Below the pieces are notes generated by a model that worked only from the letters and a program-made list of their open reading frames with translations, searched no databases and was not told the DNA's origin. From an uncultured Bacilli bacterium (GTDB lineage: Bacteria; Bacillota_I; Bacilli_A; RF39; UBA660), in the NCBI GenBank assembly GCA_934095805.1, contig CAKOKV010000004.1:1-18576 (forward strand): a stretch of 18,576 bases of DNA, written 5' to 3'. Both the position numbers and the translations under genes were made by a program. The stretch's first letter is position 1. Each line of letters starts with the position of its first letter. Positions 13,173-18,576 of the stretch are shown one piece after another.

Positions 13173-13199
13173 AAAAAAAATAAAAAGTGTTACCTTTTT
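13173..13199 (-). terminator. Terminator after the lipoprotein gene
   Basis: Minus strand: AAAAAG (13194-13199) pairs with CTTTTT (13182-13187) around GTAACA, followed by A and eight Ts (13173-13180). The stop codon TAA is inside the 5' arm. The stem is weak. An alternative 10-bp stem (AACACTTTTT/AAAAAGTGTT, 13160-13191) lacks a U-tract. Confidence 0.55.
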
Positions 13200-13737
13200 A
13201 TTCATTTTCGTAATTATAAAGTCCGTGTATTTTTTCTAATGTTGTTCTATCTGGATTTTCAAGAACCCATTCTCCATCTTTTTTATTAAGGTTAAATGTT
13301 ACTTCATAATTTATCTTTTCGTTTGTATTTAGCATATTATTTAATTTATATTTACTATAAGTATCTTCGTCATACATTCCATTTATTGTGAATTCATCTT
13401 GATGTTCATTTAAATAATTATAAGATTCTTTATCTGATTTATATAGATCATATACTGTTATTTTAACTGTTACTGTGGCTTTGTCTCCATCTATTTTCTC
13501 ATCTTTCATTTCATACTTCATATCTTGATATTGTTTTGTAAGAACTGATCTATATATTGTTTGATTATCATTAGATAAATTTTCACCAGTTATTTTAGAC
13601 TCCATATCTGTCTTAACAGTTTCACTTAATGAATTGTATTGATTTAAATATGCTTCTACTTTACCAGATGGTGTGTTTGATAGACTACATGCTGATAAAG
13701 CTACTAATGACATTAAAAGTACTATTATTTTTTTCAT
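13198..13737 (-). CDS. Small lipoprotein of unknown function (179 aa)
   Basis: Signal peptide KKIIVLLMSLVALSAC ends in a lipobox (LSAC, lipidated Cys17), so the mature protein should be anchored on the outer face of the membrane. The mature part is acidic and lysine-rich, with a helix around residues 27-50 and a strand-rich domain containing DKATVTVKITVYDLYKSD and NYEVTFNLNKKDGEWVLENP, reminiscent of NTF2-like or DUF4878-type export proteins. That comparison is weak. ATG 13737 has an excellent AGGAGG at 5-6 nt. It follows the YjbA-like gene by 46 nt with no terminator, so the 70-aa, YjbA-like and lipoprotein genes may be one unit. Confidence 0.8.
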   Translation of the reverse strand: MKKIIVLLMSLVALSACSLSNTPSGKVEAYLNQYNSLSETVKTDMESKITGENLSNDNQTIYRSVLTKQYQDMKYEMKDEKIDGDKATVTVKITVYDLYKSDKESYNYLNEHQDEFTINGMYDEDTYSKYKLNNMLNTNEKINYEVTFNLNKKDGEWVLENPDRTTLEKIHGLYNYENE

Positions 13738-13783
13738 ATTGTCCTCCTGCTATTAGTTTTAACAATTTCTATTTATTTATTCA

Positions 13784-14377
13784 TTATGAATTTATTAGTT
13801 CTATTATTTCATATAGTTTTTGATGTTTAATGTTATATTCATTTTTTATTGATTCTACTAATTTGTCAGATTTGTTTTTATTATTACTATTTTTATTAAA
13901 CCATTCATAATATAAATAATCTATTATTTCTTTATTATCTTTTTTTAGTTCTAGATATTCTATTAATGTATTTATTATTTTATTTTCTTCTCTTGTATTA
14001 TATGAATATGTTTTTTTACTTGAAAGTTTTTTATAATTTAATTTGTATTTTGACTTACCTATCATACTATCTAAAATGTCTTTTTCTTCTAATAAATCTA
14101 ATTTACTTATTTTATCAATTTCTCCATCTATATTAAATTTGATACATATAGAATCAATATCAGTACAAAAGATACATATGTTGTTAGAAAGCTCTATTTT
14201 TTCTATAAAATTTTTATTAACTTTTATATTGAAATTTAAAAATTCAGAGTAAGTATCATCATTAACTTTAAAAACAGGTACTTTTTTTAAGATAGTTATT
14301 TTATCATTTTTGTTCCATTCATAAAAATTTATTAGTTCTTTTTTTAAATTTACTTTAATGTTATATTCATAATTCAT
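13784..14377 (-). CDS. YjbA-like protein, UPF0736/DUF3603 (197 aa), divergent
   Basis: The pattern FYEWNKNDKITILKKVPVFKVNDDTYSEFLN matches the Bacillus YjbA signature FHEWRKxDxxELLDQVPLLKVxxxLFxYIEN. Later, NTREENKIINTLIEYLELKKDNKEIIDYLYYEWFN matches YjbA LTRKERQLKQLMFMALDQL...YWYTEWNP. The middle is shorter and strongly diverged, and the RKSRLIPRQEQ block of YjbA is not recognisable. The function of the family is unknown. The ATG has AAAGGA at 6-7 nt. The start overlaps the end of the 70-aa gene by 11 bp, implying coupling. Confidence 0.6.
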   Translation of the reverse strand: MNYEYNIKVNLKKELINFYEWNKNDKITILKKVPVFKVNDDTYSEFLNFNIKVNKNFIEKIELSNNICIFCTDIDSICIKFNIDGEIDKISKLDLLEEKDILDSMIGKSKYKLNYKKLSSKKTYSYNTREENKIINTLIEYLELKKDNKEIIDYLYYEWFNKNSNNKNKSDKLVESIKNEYNIKHQKLYEIIELINS

Positions 14378-14579
14378 TTTTTGTTCCTTTCTTTATTGAT
14401 AAATATATTAATAATATTCCTATAAATATTTTAGTACATTCAAAACTTGACACTACATACTTTACATAATCTATGAATGAATAGTCCATTCTAAGAAGAT
14501 TCAAGTAAATTACTATATACATTAAGGAGGATGCTGTTATTATTATGCCTAATATAAAACAAAATATTCTTTTTAGCAT
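14367..14579 (-). CDS. Small two-pass membrane protein of unknown function (70 aa)
   Basis: Two hydrophobic segments (residues about 5-27 and 49-64) flank a short loop with MDYSFIDYVKYV, and the C-terminus is basic (KKGTKNEL). No family recognised. The ATG has no Shine-Dalgarno; TATACT ends 5 nt before it, compatible with a leaderless message. It overlaps the YjbA-like start by 11 bp and diverges from uppP. Confidence 0.6.
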   Translation of the reverse strand: MLKRIFCFILGIIITASSLMYIVIYLNLLRMDYSFIDYVKYVVSSFECTKIFIGILLIYLSIKKGTKNEL

Positions 14580-14613
14580 ATTAAAGTATATTTATTTTAA
14601 TATAAAAATATTA

Positions 14614-14619
14614 TATAAT
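14614..14619 (+). promoter_or_regulatory. -10 box of uppP
   Basis: TATAAT on the plus strand; the predicted +1 is 14626, the first G of GGTGAT, giving a 10-nt leader. The -35 region (TTTATT at 17 bp) is weak. It faces a TATACT (14585-14590) on the other strand serving the 70-aa gene. Confidence 0.55.
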
Positions 14620-14635
14620 GATTAAGGTGATAAAA

Positions 14636-15403
14636 ATGGAAATGTTAAAATATATTATATTAGGCTTAATACAAGGTCTTACAGAAACTATACCTGTTTC
14701 ATCTAGTGGACACTTAATGATTCTTAAAAGACTTATGGATGTTAATGTTGATTTTGATACTATTGCTATATTGACTAATTTTGGTTCTTTAATAGCTATT
14801 GTTATTCTTTTTTGGAATGATTTAGTAAAACTAGTAAAAAACTTTTTTGTATATTTATTTAAAAAAGAAAAATCTGCTAAAAATGATTATAAGTATTGTT
14901 GGATGATAGTTCTTGGATGTATACCTGCTGGTCTTATGGGTCTTGTTGTTAGTAAATTAGAATTATTTGCTAAGATAGAAAATAATATTAAAATAGTTGG
15001 TTTATCATTAATTATTACATCTGTTTTATTATTTATAGTTAGAAATTTTAAAGGTAAAAAAAGTGATTCTGAAATAGGAGTTCGTGAAGCTTTAACTGTT
15101 GGTGCTTTTCAAATTATGGGATTATTTCCTGGAATAAGTAGAAGTGGATTTAAAAGAGATACTGCATTTAAATATTCATTTATGTTATATATACCTATGA
15201 GTGTTGCTGCTACTGGACTTGAACTTACTAGTATAAATTTACATAGTGATTTAATCTTATATTATGCTGTTGCAATTATTGTATCTACTATTGTTACTCT
15301 ACTTGTAACTAAATGGTTTAGAAAAATTGTTAACAATGGAAAACTTATTTATTTTAGTATTTATTGTTTAATAGTTGGTTTACTTGTAATATTATTTTTA
15401 TAA
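14636..15403 (+). CDS. uppP: Undecaprenyl-diphosphatase UppP/BacA with a deletion after SRSG (255 aa)
   Basis: Integral membrane phosphatase that recycles undecaprenyl pyrophosphate to the monophosphate for wall synthesis. The N-terminal active-site motif is Q13-GLTE17 followed by PVSSSGHL (20-27). The second motif is PGISRSG (165-171), with the catalytic Ser/Arg. In typical UppP about 10-11 hydrophobic, Gly-rich residues follow SRSG (E. coli ATISGGMLMG) before the AASEFSFLL helix. Here SRSG is followed directly by FKRDTAFKYSFMLYIP, so that segment is missing in frame. The remainder, with several transmembrane helices, is intact; total length is 255 against about 270. ATG 14636 has AAGGTGAT upstream; an earlier in-frame ATG (14618) overlaps the -10 box. 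Monocistronic. Confidence 0.9.
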   Translation: MEMLKYIILGLIQGLTETIPVSSSGHLMILKRLMDVNVDFDTIAILTNFGSLIAIVILFWNDLVKLVKNFFVYLFKKEKSAKNDYKYCWMIVLGCIPAGLMGLVVSKLELFAKIENNIKIVGLSLIITSVLLFIVRNFKGKKSDSEIGVREALTVGAFQIMGLFPGISRSGFKRDTAFKYSFMLYIPMSVAATGLELTSINLHSDLILYYAVAIIVSTIVTLLVTKWFRKIVNNGKLIYFSIYCLIVGLLVILFL

Positions 15404-15414
15404 TTTTGAATTTA

Positions 15415-15443
15415 AAAACTACAATATCAATTATTGTAGTTTT
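15415..15443. terminator. Bidirectional terminator between uppP and rmuC
   Basis: A perfect 12-bp stem, AAAACTACAATA's arm (15415-15426) with its complement (15432-15443), 5-nt loop TCAAT, between convergent genes. The arms supply T-runs on both strands. Confidence 0.85.
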
Positions 15444-15451
15444 ATTATGGT

Positions 15452-16525
15452 TTAATCTTCTAATTCTTTTATACTATTTTCATCTAATTTAACATTATTA
15501 ATTGAATCAAATCTCTTAGTTATTTTTTCAGTTGTTTTGTGAATGTTTTCAACATCATTATTAACTGTTTGTATAGTTCTTGATAGTTTATCCCATCTTT
15601 CTCTATATCTTCCAAATTCAACTCCTAATTTATTTAATTCTTCGTGTATAACTGTTGTATATTTGTCTCTTTCTAATCCCATTAATACTGATTGAATAAT
15701 AGTAAGTAAACTCATTAGTGTTGTTGGAGATGTTATCCATACTTTTTTACTAGCAGCATATTTAATTATATTTGGATGATATGCATTTATTTCTGCAAAT
15801 ATTGCTTCTGCTGGTAAGAACATTATTGCTTGATTTGTTGTTTCTCCATTTATTATGTATTTACTAGCAATCGCATCAATATGTTTTTTAACATCATTAT
15901 CAAATACTTTACTTCTTTCATTTCTTTCTGTTTCACTTAGTCCTTTTTCAACTAATCTTCTATAATTTTCAAGTGGAAATTTTGAATCTATACAAATTGT
16001 CCCTAGTGGCTCTGGTCCAAATACTATCGCATCTGCTATATAAGAATTAGAAAGAGTGTATTGTGTTCTATATATTTTATCATTCTTTTCTCCAAATATA
16101 GATGAAAGAATATGATATAAATTTACTTCTCCAAAAATACCTCTACTCTTTTTATCTGTTAATATACTTTCAAGAGATACTATTTCATTACCAAGTCCAT
16201 CTATTTTCTTTTGTGCTTCATCTATTCTTGTTAATCTATTCATAACTTCTGTGAATGTTTTATTTGTTTTATCAAATCCATCTTCTAATTTTTCATTTAC
16301 CTTTTGATTTATTAAATTTAATTTTAATTCTATTCTATCATTTAAACTATTGAAATCTTTATTTAAATCATTAGCAAAGTTATGTTTAAAATCACTTATC
16401 TCTTTTATAACATTTATTTCTGTTCTACTTAATTTTTCATTTAATTCACTATTATTTTTTCTTGTTAATAATATTATTAATAGTATTATTACTACTACTA
16501 GAAGTCCTACAATTACATATTCCAT
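15452..16525 (-). CDS. rmuC: DNA recombination protein RmuC (357 aa)
   Basis: Residues about 3-22 are a membrane anchor (YVIVGLLVVVIILLIILL). Residues about 27-120 form a long coiled coil. The RmuC nuclease-like domain follows, with GIFGEVNLYHILSSIFG, SYIADAIVFGPEPLGTICIDSKFPLENYRRL, FLPAEAIFAEIN, VWITSPTTLMSLLTII and a C-terminal coiled coil. The D...DSKFP pattern resembles the PD-(D/E)XK active site of the family. RmuC limits certain recombination and inversion events; the mechanism is not fully known. ATG 16525 is chosen because AGGTG precedes it by 6 nt, while the GTG at 16534 is part of that site. The stop of the upstream VTT gene (TAG) contributes to the same site, so the two are cotranscribed. 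Confidence 0.92.
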   Translation of the reverse strand: MEYVIVGLLVVVIILLIILLTRKNNSELNEKLSRTEINVIKEISDFKHNFANDLNKDFNSLNDRIELKLNLINQKVNEKLEDGFDKTNKTFTEVMNRLTRIDEAQKKIDGLGNEIVSLESILTDKKSRGIFGEVNLYHILSSIFGEKNDKIYRTQYTLSNSYIADAIVFGPEPLGTICIDSKFPLENYRRLVEKGLSETERNERSKVFDNDVKKHIDAIASKYIINGETTNQAIMFLPAEAIFAEINAYHPNIIKYAASKKVWITSPTTLMSLLTIIQSVLMGLERDKYTTVIHEELNKLGVEFGRYRERWDKLSRTIQTVNNDVENIHKTTEKITKRFDSINNVKLDENSIKELED

Positions 16526-16534
16526 TTTTAACAC

Positions 16535-17107
16535 CTACTTTATCTTTAATATTTTATTTACTATTACACTTATTATATATGTTATCGCTAATAGTGTAAA
16601 TATCTTTATTAATATAATTGGATTAGACATACTTTCAATAAATGAAGTTCCAACAAATCCCCAAAAATATACAAGTGATATTTTACCAATTAATAATGCT
16701 GTAAAATACTTTTTAAAATCCATTTTAACTAGTCCTGCTGCTATATTAATCATAAATGCAGGAGTAAATGGTATAGCAATTAATATTGTCAGTTGTGATA
16801 CTGTTATATTCTTAAATATCTTTTTATATTTTTTTAATAATTCTTTATCTTCTGTAAGATTTTCAAATTTATTTCCAAATCCTTTTTTGAATATGAAATA
16901 TGACATTATACATCCAAGAATAGTAAATATCCAGGATAATATGAATCCGAGTAGATTACCAAATACCAAAAAGTTAATGGTTATAAATACCATTAATGGT
17001 AATACTGGAACTATTGATTCAATAAGTATAAATAAGCAACCGATTAAGGCACCTCTTGCTCCTGATGTGTCTATAAAACTTACTATTTCTTTTAATATAT
17101 CTATCAT
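16535..17107 (-). CDS. TVP38/TMEM64 (DedA/VTT superfamily) membrane protein (190 aa)
   Basis: Five or so hydrophobic segments with the VTT pattern: a first helix followed by FILIESIVPVLPLMVFITINFLVFG (E...P.LP re-entrant loop and N..G), then GCIMSYFIFKKGFG. A second half-repeat contains LIAIPFTPAFMINIAAGLVKM (P.xP re-entrant loop, N..AG) followed by FTALLIGKI. Members are proposed lipid carriers or scramblases, including undecaprenyl-phosphate flippases in the DedA branch; which substrate applies here is unknown. The ATG has GGGAAG at 5 nt, and a TATAAT lies upstream. Followed directly by rmuC. Confidence 0.82.
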   Translation of the reverse strand: MIDILKEIVSFIDTSGARGALIGCLFILIESIVPVLPLMVFITINFLVFGNLLGFILSWIFTILGCIMSYFIFKKGFGNKFENLTEDKELLKKYKKIFKNITVSQLTILIAIPFTPAFMINIAAGLVKMDFKKYFTALLIGKISLVYFWGFVGTSFIESMSNPIILIKIFTLLAITYIISVIVNKILKIK

Positions 17108-17123
17108 ATTTCTTCCCTAAATA

Positions 17124-17129
17124 ATTATA
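17124..17129 (-). promoter_or_regulatory. -10 box of the VTT-rmuC unit
   Basis: TATAAT, then 6 nt, then GGGAAG, whose first G (17117) is the predicted +1; the leader is about 10 nt. No clear -35. Confidence 0.5.
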
Positions 17130-17141
17130 ATACTTTTTCAT

Positions 17142-17357
17142 TTAATTTTCTAGATAATAAACTTTGTAACCAAGTGAAGATAATATCATTGTTGCTCTCT
17201 TACTTAGTTTTCCACTTTTACAATATAAATAATAATTTTCTGTTTTATTTAAATATCTTCTATAATTATTTATTAAATCATCATATGGAATATTTATACT
17301 ACCATTTAAATGGTGTTCACTATATGTATATTTATCGCTTACATCTATTATTTTCAT
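17142..17357 (-). CDS. Minimal rhodanese-like protein (71 aa)
   Basis: The rhodanese landmarks are present in a minimal frame: IIDVSD at the N-terminus (usual DVR), YSEHHLNGSINIPYDDL (usual H..GAinIP), YYLYCKSGKLSKRATMIL with active-site Cys46 in the six-residue loop CKSGKLS, and LGYKVYYLEN. At 71 aa it is shorter than typical single-domain rhodaneses (~100 aa), starting right at the first strand and ending at the last. It may handle persulfide sulfur or act as a redox-sensing thiol protein. The ATG has GGTGAT at 3-4 nt. It lies between the coupling-protein terminator and the VTT gene. Confidence 0.82.
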   Translation of the reverse strand: MKIIDVSDKYTYSEHHLNGSINIPYDDLINNYRRYLNKTENYYLYCKSGKLSKRATMILSSLGYKVYYLEN

Positions 17358-17372
17358 AATATCACCTAAGAT

Positions 17373-17378
17373 ATTTTA
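17373..17378 (-). promoter_or_regulatory. Putative -10 of the rhodanese gene
   Basis: TAAAAT followed by 6 nt and GGTGAT; predicted +1 17366 is the first G. It lies a few bases after the preceding terminator U-tract, so any -35 would be inside the hairpin. Confidence 0.4.
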
Positions 17379-17380
17379 TG

Positions 17381-17406
17381 AAAAAAAGATGAATTGTTAT
17401 TCATCT
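17381..17406 (-). terminator. Terminator overlapping the 3' end of the coupling-protein gene
   Basis: A perfect 8-bp stem, AGATGAAT (17399-17406) and ATTCATCT (17387-17394), with a 4-nt loop, followed by seven Ts. The last sense codons form the 5' arm and the TAA stop starts at its edge and runs into the loop. Confidence 0.85.
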
Positions 17407-18576
17407 TCACTTCCAAAGAAATCATCAAAGAAATCTTCATCATTATTTTTATCATTTACTACTACACTATCAACATCAATATTAACTTTTGGTTTTTCAA
17501 GTCCAAGTTCATTGAATTTTGGTTCTTCTGGTTTTTGTTCAACAACCTTTGGTTCCACTGGTTTAATTTCCGGTACTGATTCTATTGGAGTTGATTTAAC
17601 TTCTTGTGTCATTTCTGGTTCAATAAATCTTGGTTTAATTACATCTTGACTGATAGGTTCTACTATTGGTTCCTCTTTTTTAGGAGTGAATTCTTCAAAA
17701 TTATCAATAAATTTATTTTCATTTGTTGTAGTATTTGTACTTTCTGGTACTTTATGATCAAATATATTATTTATTTCTTTTTCAATATCTTCTTCACTCT
17801 TTTCAGTTAGAGGTACTGGTTTAGTAGCAGTTTCATTAGCTTGTTGATTATTTTGAGGTACATTATTTAATGCTTGCTTGTTATTTTCTCTTTCTAGCAT
17901 TTCATTTCTTTCTAGTTCTGCTATTTTAGCATCTAACTTTTTAACATAATCCTCATAGCTATCAACCATGCCACCGCCCATTGGCATTTTAACACCACCT
18001 GGCATCATACCTCCCATGCCTGGCATAAATTGTCCTGACATTGGCATTCCGCCTCTCATACCTCCTACAGGGTTACCCATTGGAGTTGGTGTGCCTTGGC
18101 TTTCTTTTAATTTATTTACATATTCTTTAACATCAAATACTTTTACATCATGATGTTGTCTAACTGTGTAATCCATCTTAGGATATTTTTTACCCCAGTC
18201 GATTTTATAGTCATATGTTAGTTTTGTTTTAAATGGCATACTTCTAAATCTGTTAATAATTACTTCTCCCTCTTTTAGAGCTTGTAAATCACTTACTGTG
18301 AATAATGGTCTAATTGGAGGAGCTGGTTTATCTTTTTCAGCTTTTGGTGGCTTTTGGTCACCTAATAATTTACTAATTTCTTCAAGTGCTGCAAGTTCAG
18401 TACTCATTAAATATACAAAGTTACCACAGTTACCTTTAATAGTTTCTGCTACATCTTTTCCATAAACTTTATTTAATTGTGAAAAGTTTTGAATAACGAA
18501 ACTAAATCTAATATTTCTTGAACGAGATGCTGTAATCATTGTTTCTACATCTTTTAATGCTGGCATATTTGCAAAC
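17397..18576 (-). CDS. VirD4/TraG-type coupling ATPase, C-terminal part (5' end beyond window)
   Basis: The frame is open to the window edge (FAN precedes MPALK), so the start is outside. The visible region begins just after the expected Walker B (DEFAN) and continues with MPALKDVETMITASRSRNI, FVIQNFSQLNKVYG (the VirD4/TraG IQxxSQLxxxYG motif), GNCGNFVYLMST and EEISKLLGDQ, so it is the end of the RecA-like ATPase core. After residue ~150 comes a Met/Gly/Pro-rich stretch (about residues 166-205), a short coiled coil (DYVKKLDAKIAELERN), a Gln/Asn-rich linker and a long Pro/Glu/Val-rich tail ending in acidic FFDDFFGSEDE. Such ATPases recruit DNA or protein to type IV secretion systems. No relaxase or other type IV gene is in the window, so conjugation, effector export or a domesticated role cannot be told apart. 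Confidence 0.8.
   Translation of the reverse strand, partial: FANMPALKDVETMITASRSRNIRFSFVIQNFSQLNKVYGKDVAETIKGNCGNFVYLMSTELAALEEISKLLGDQKPPKAEKDKPAPPIRPLFTVSDLQALKEGEVIINRFRSMPFKTKLTYDYKIDWGKKYPKMDYTVRQHHDVKVFDVKEYVNKLKESQGTPTPMGNPVGGMRGGMPMSGQFMPGMGGMMPGGVKMPMGGGMVDSYEDYVKKLDAKIAELERNEMLERENNKQALNNVPQNNQQANETATKPVPLTEKSEEDIEKEINNIFDHKVPESTNTTTNENKFIDNFEEFTPKKEEPIVEPISQDVIKPRFIEPEMTQEVKSTPIESVPEIKPVEPKVVEQKPEEPKFNELGLEKPKVNIDVDSVVVNDKNNDEDFFDDFFGSEDE

Noticed and set aside
13160..13191. 10-bp stem AACACTTTTT/AAAAAGTGTT
   Set aside because: It lacks a U-tract on the minus strand and overlaps the pncA -35; the shorter hairpin with eight Ts just upstream is the better terminator.
16350..17120. 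Long plus-strand open frame opposite the VTT and rmuC genes
   Set aside because: It is the mirror of real minus-strand genes with recognisable families, has no ribosome site and gives a repetitive Ile/Asn/Phe composition typical of AT-rich antisense frames.
1..18576. CRISPR arrays, insertion sequences, attachment sites
   Set aside because: No regularly spaced repeats, transposase frames or integrase genes are visible. A tRNA lies at the edge, but no direct repeat of its end is seen in the window.

Overview
This is an AT-rich, tightly packed stretch of chromosome from a low-GC member of the Bacillota. The families (DUF1292, YutD, YunB, a YugI-type S1 protein, a YjbA-like protein, a VirD4-type coupling protein) and the very high A+T suggest an uncultured, reduced Bacilli lineage of the RF39/Erysipelotrichia type. 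That placement is inference. TGA is used as a stop (S1 gene, 133-aa gene) and Trp is encoded by TGG, so this is genetic code 11 and not the Mycoplasma code. DacB-like carboxypeptidase and UppP genes imply a peptidoglycan wall. All genes are on the minus strand except a ferredoxin and uppP.

Right to left, following minus-strand transcription. 18576-17397: the C-terminal part of a VirD4/TraG-type coupling ATPase with a Met/Gly- and Pro/Glu-rich tail. 17357-15452: a mini-rhodanese, a TVP38/DedA-family membrane protein and RmuC. 15403-14636: uppP on the plus strand. 14579-13198: a small membrane protein, a YjbA-like protein and a lipoprotein.

13161-7118: an NAD(P) island. Gene order is pncA, pncB, nadE, an unknown 133-aa gene, nadD, pncC, nrtR, nadK. 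The enzymes form a complete route nicotinamide -> nicotinate -> NaMN -> NaAD -> NAD -> NADP, and PncC returns NMN to NaMN. NrtR is the Nudix-related repressor of NAD genes. The pncA promoter is a perfect consensus, TTGACA-N17-TATAAT. A 23-bp palindrome covers its -10 box, and a second, nearly identical one sits in the leader just before the ribosome binding site. A related 28-bp palindrome lies in front of nrtR, and a weaker candidate covers the pncC -10. The island looks self-regulated by NrtR.

7087-5330: a DacB-like D,D-carboxypeptidase and RluB. 5075-5287: ferredoxin on the plus strand. 4957-2471: a tail-anchored acidic membrane protein, sporulation protein YunB, YutD and a DUF1292 protein. 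2461-521: a low-complexity coiled-coil protein and a CotS-like degenerate kinase-fold protein. 485-123: a YugI/GSP13-type S1 protein. 72-1: tRNA-Val, whose 3' end is cut by the window edge.

Signals are extremely compressed. Stop codons sit inside -35 boxes or terminator loops, and terminator U-tracts double as promoter spacers. At several genes the predicted +1 is the first G of GGTG(A)/GGGA, giving leaders of only about 10 nt with the Shine-Dalgarno at the extreme 5' end. A few starts (yunB, dac, the 70-aa gene) look leaderless. The observations I rate highest are the NrtR operator system, the internally duplicated unknown protein in the NAD operon, the SD-at-+1 promoter module, and a 10-11-residue gap in UppP next to its catalytic SRSG motif. 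No gene-free stretch exceeds 300 bases.
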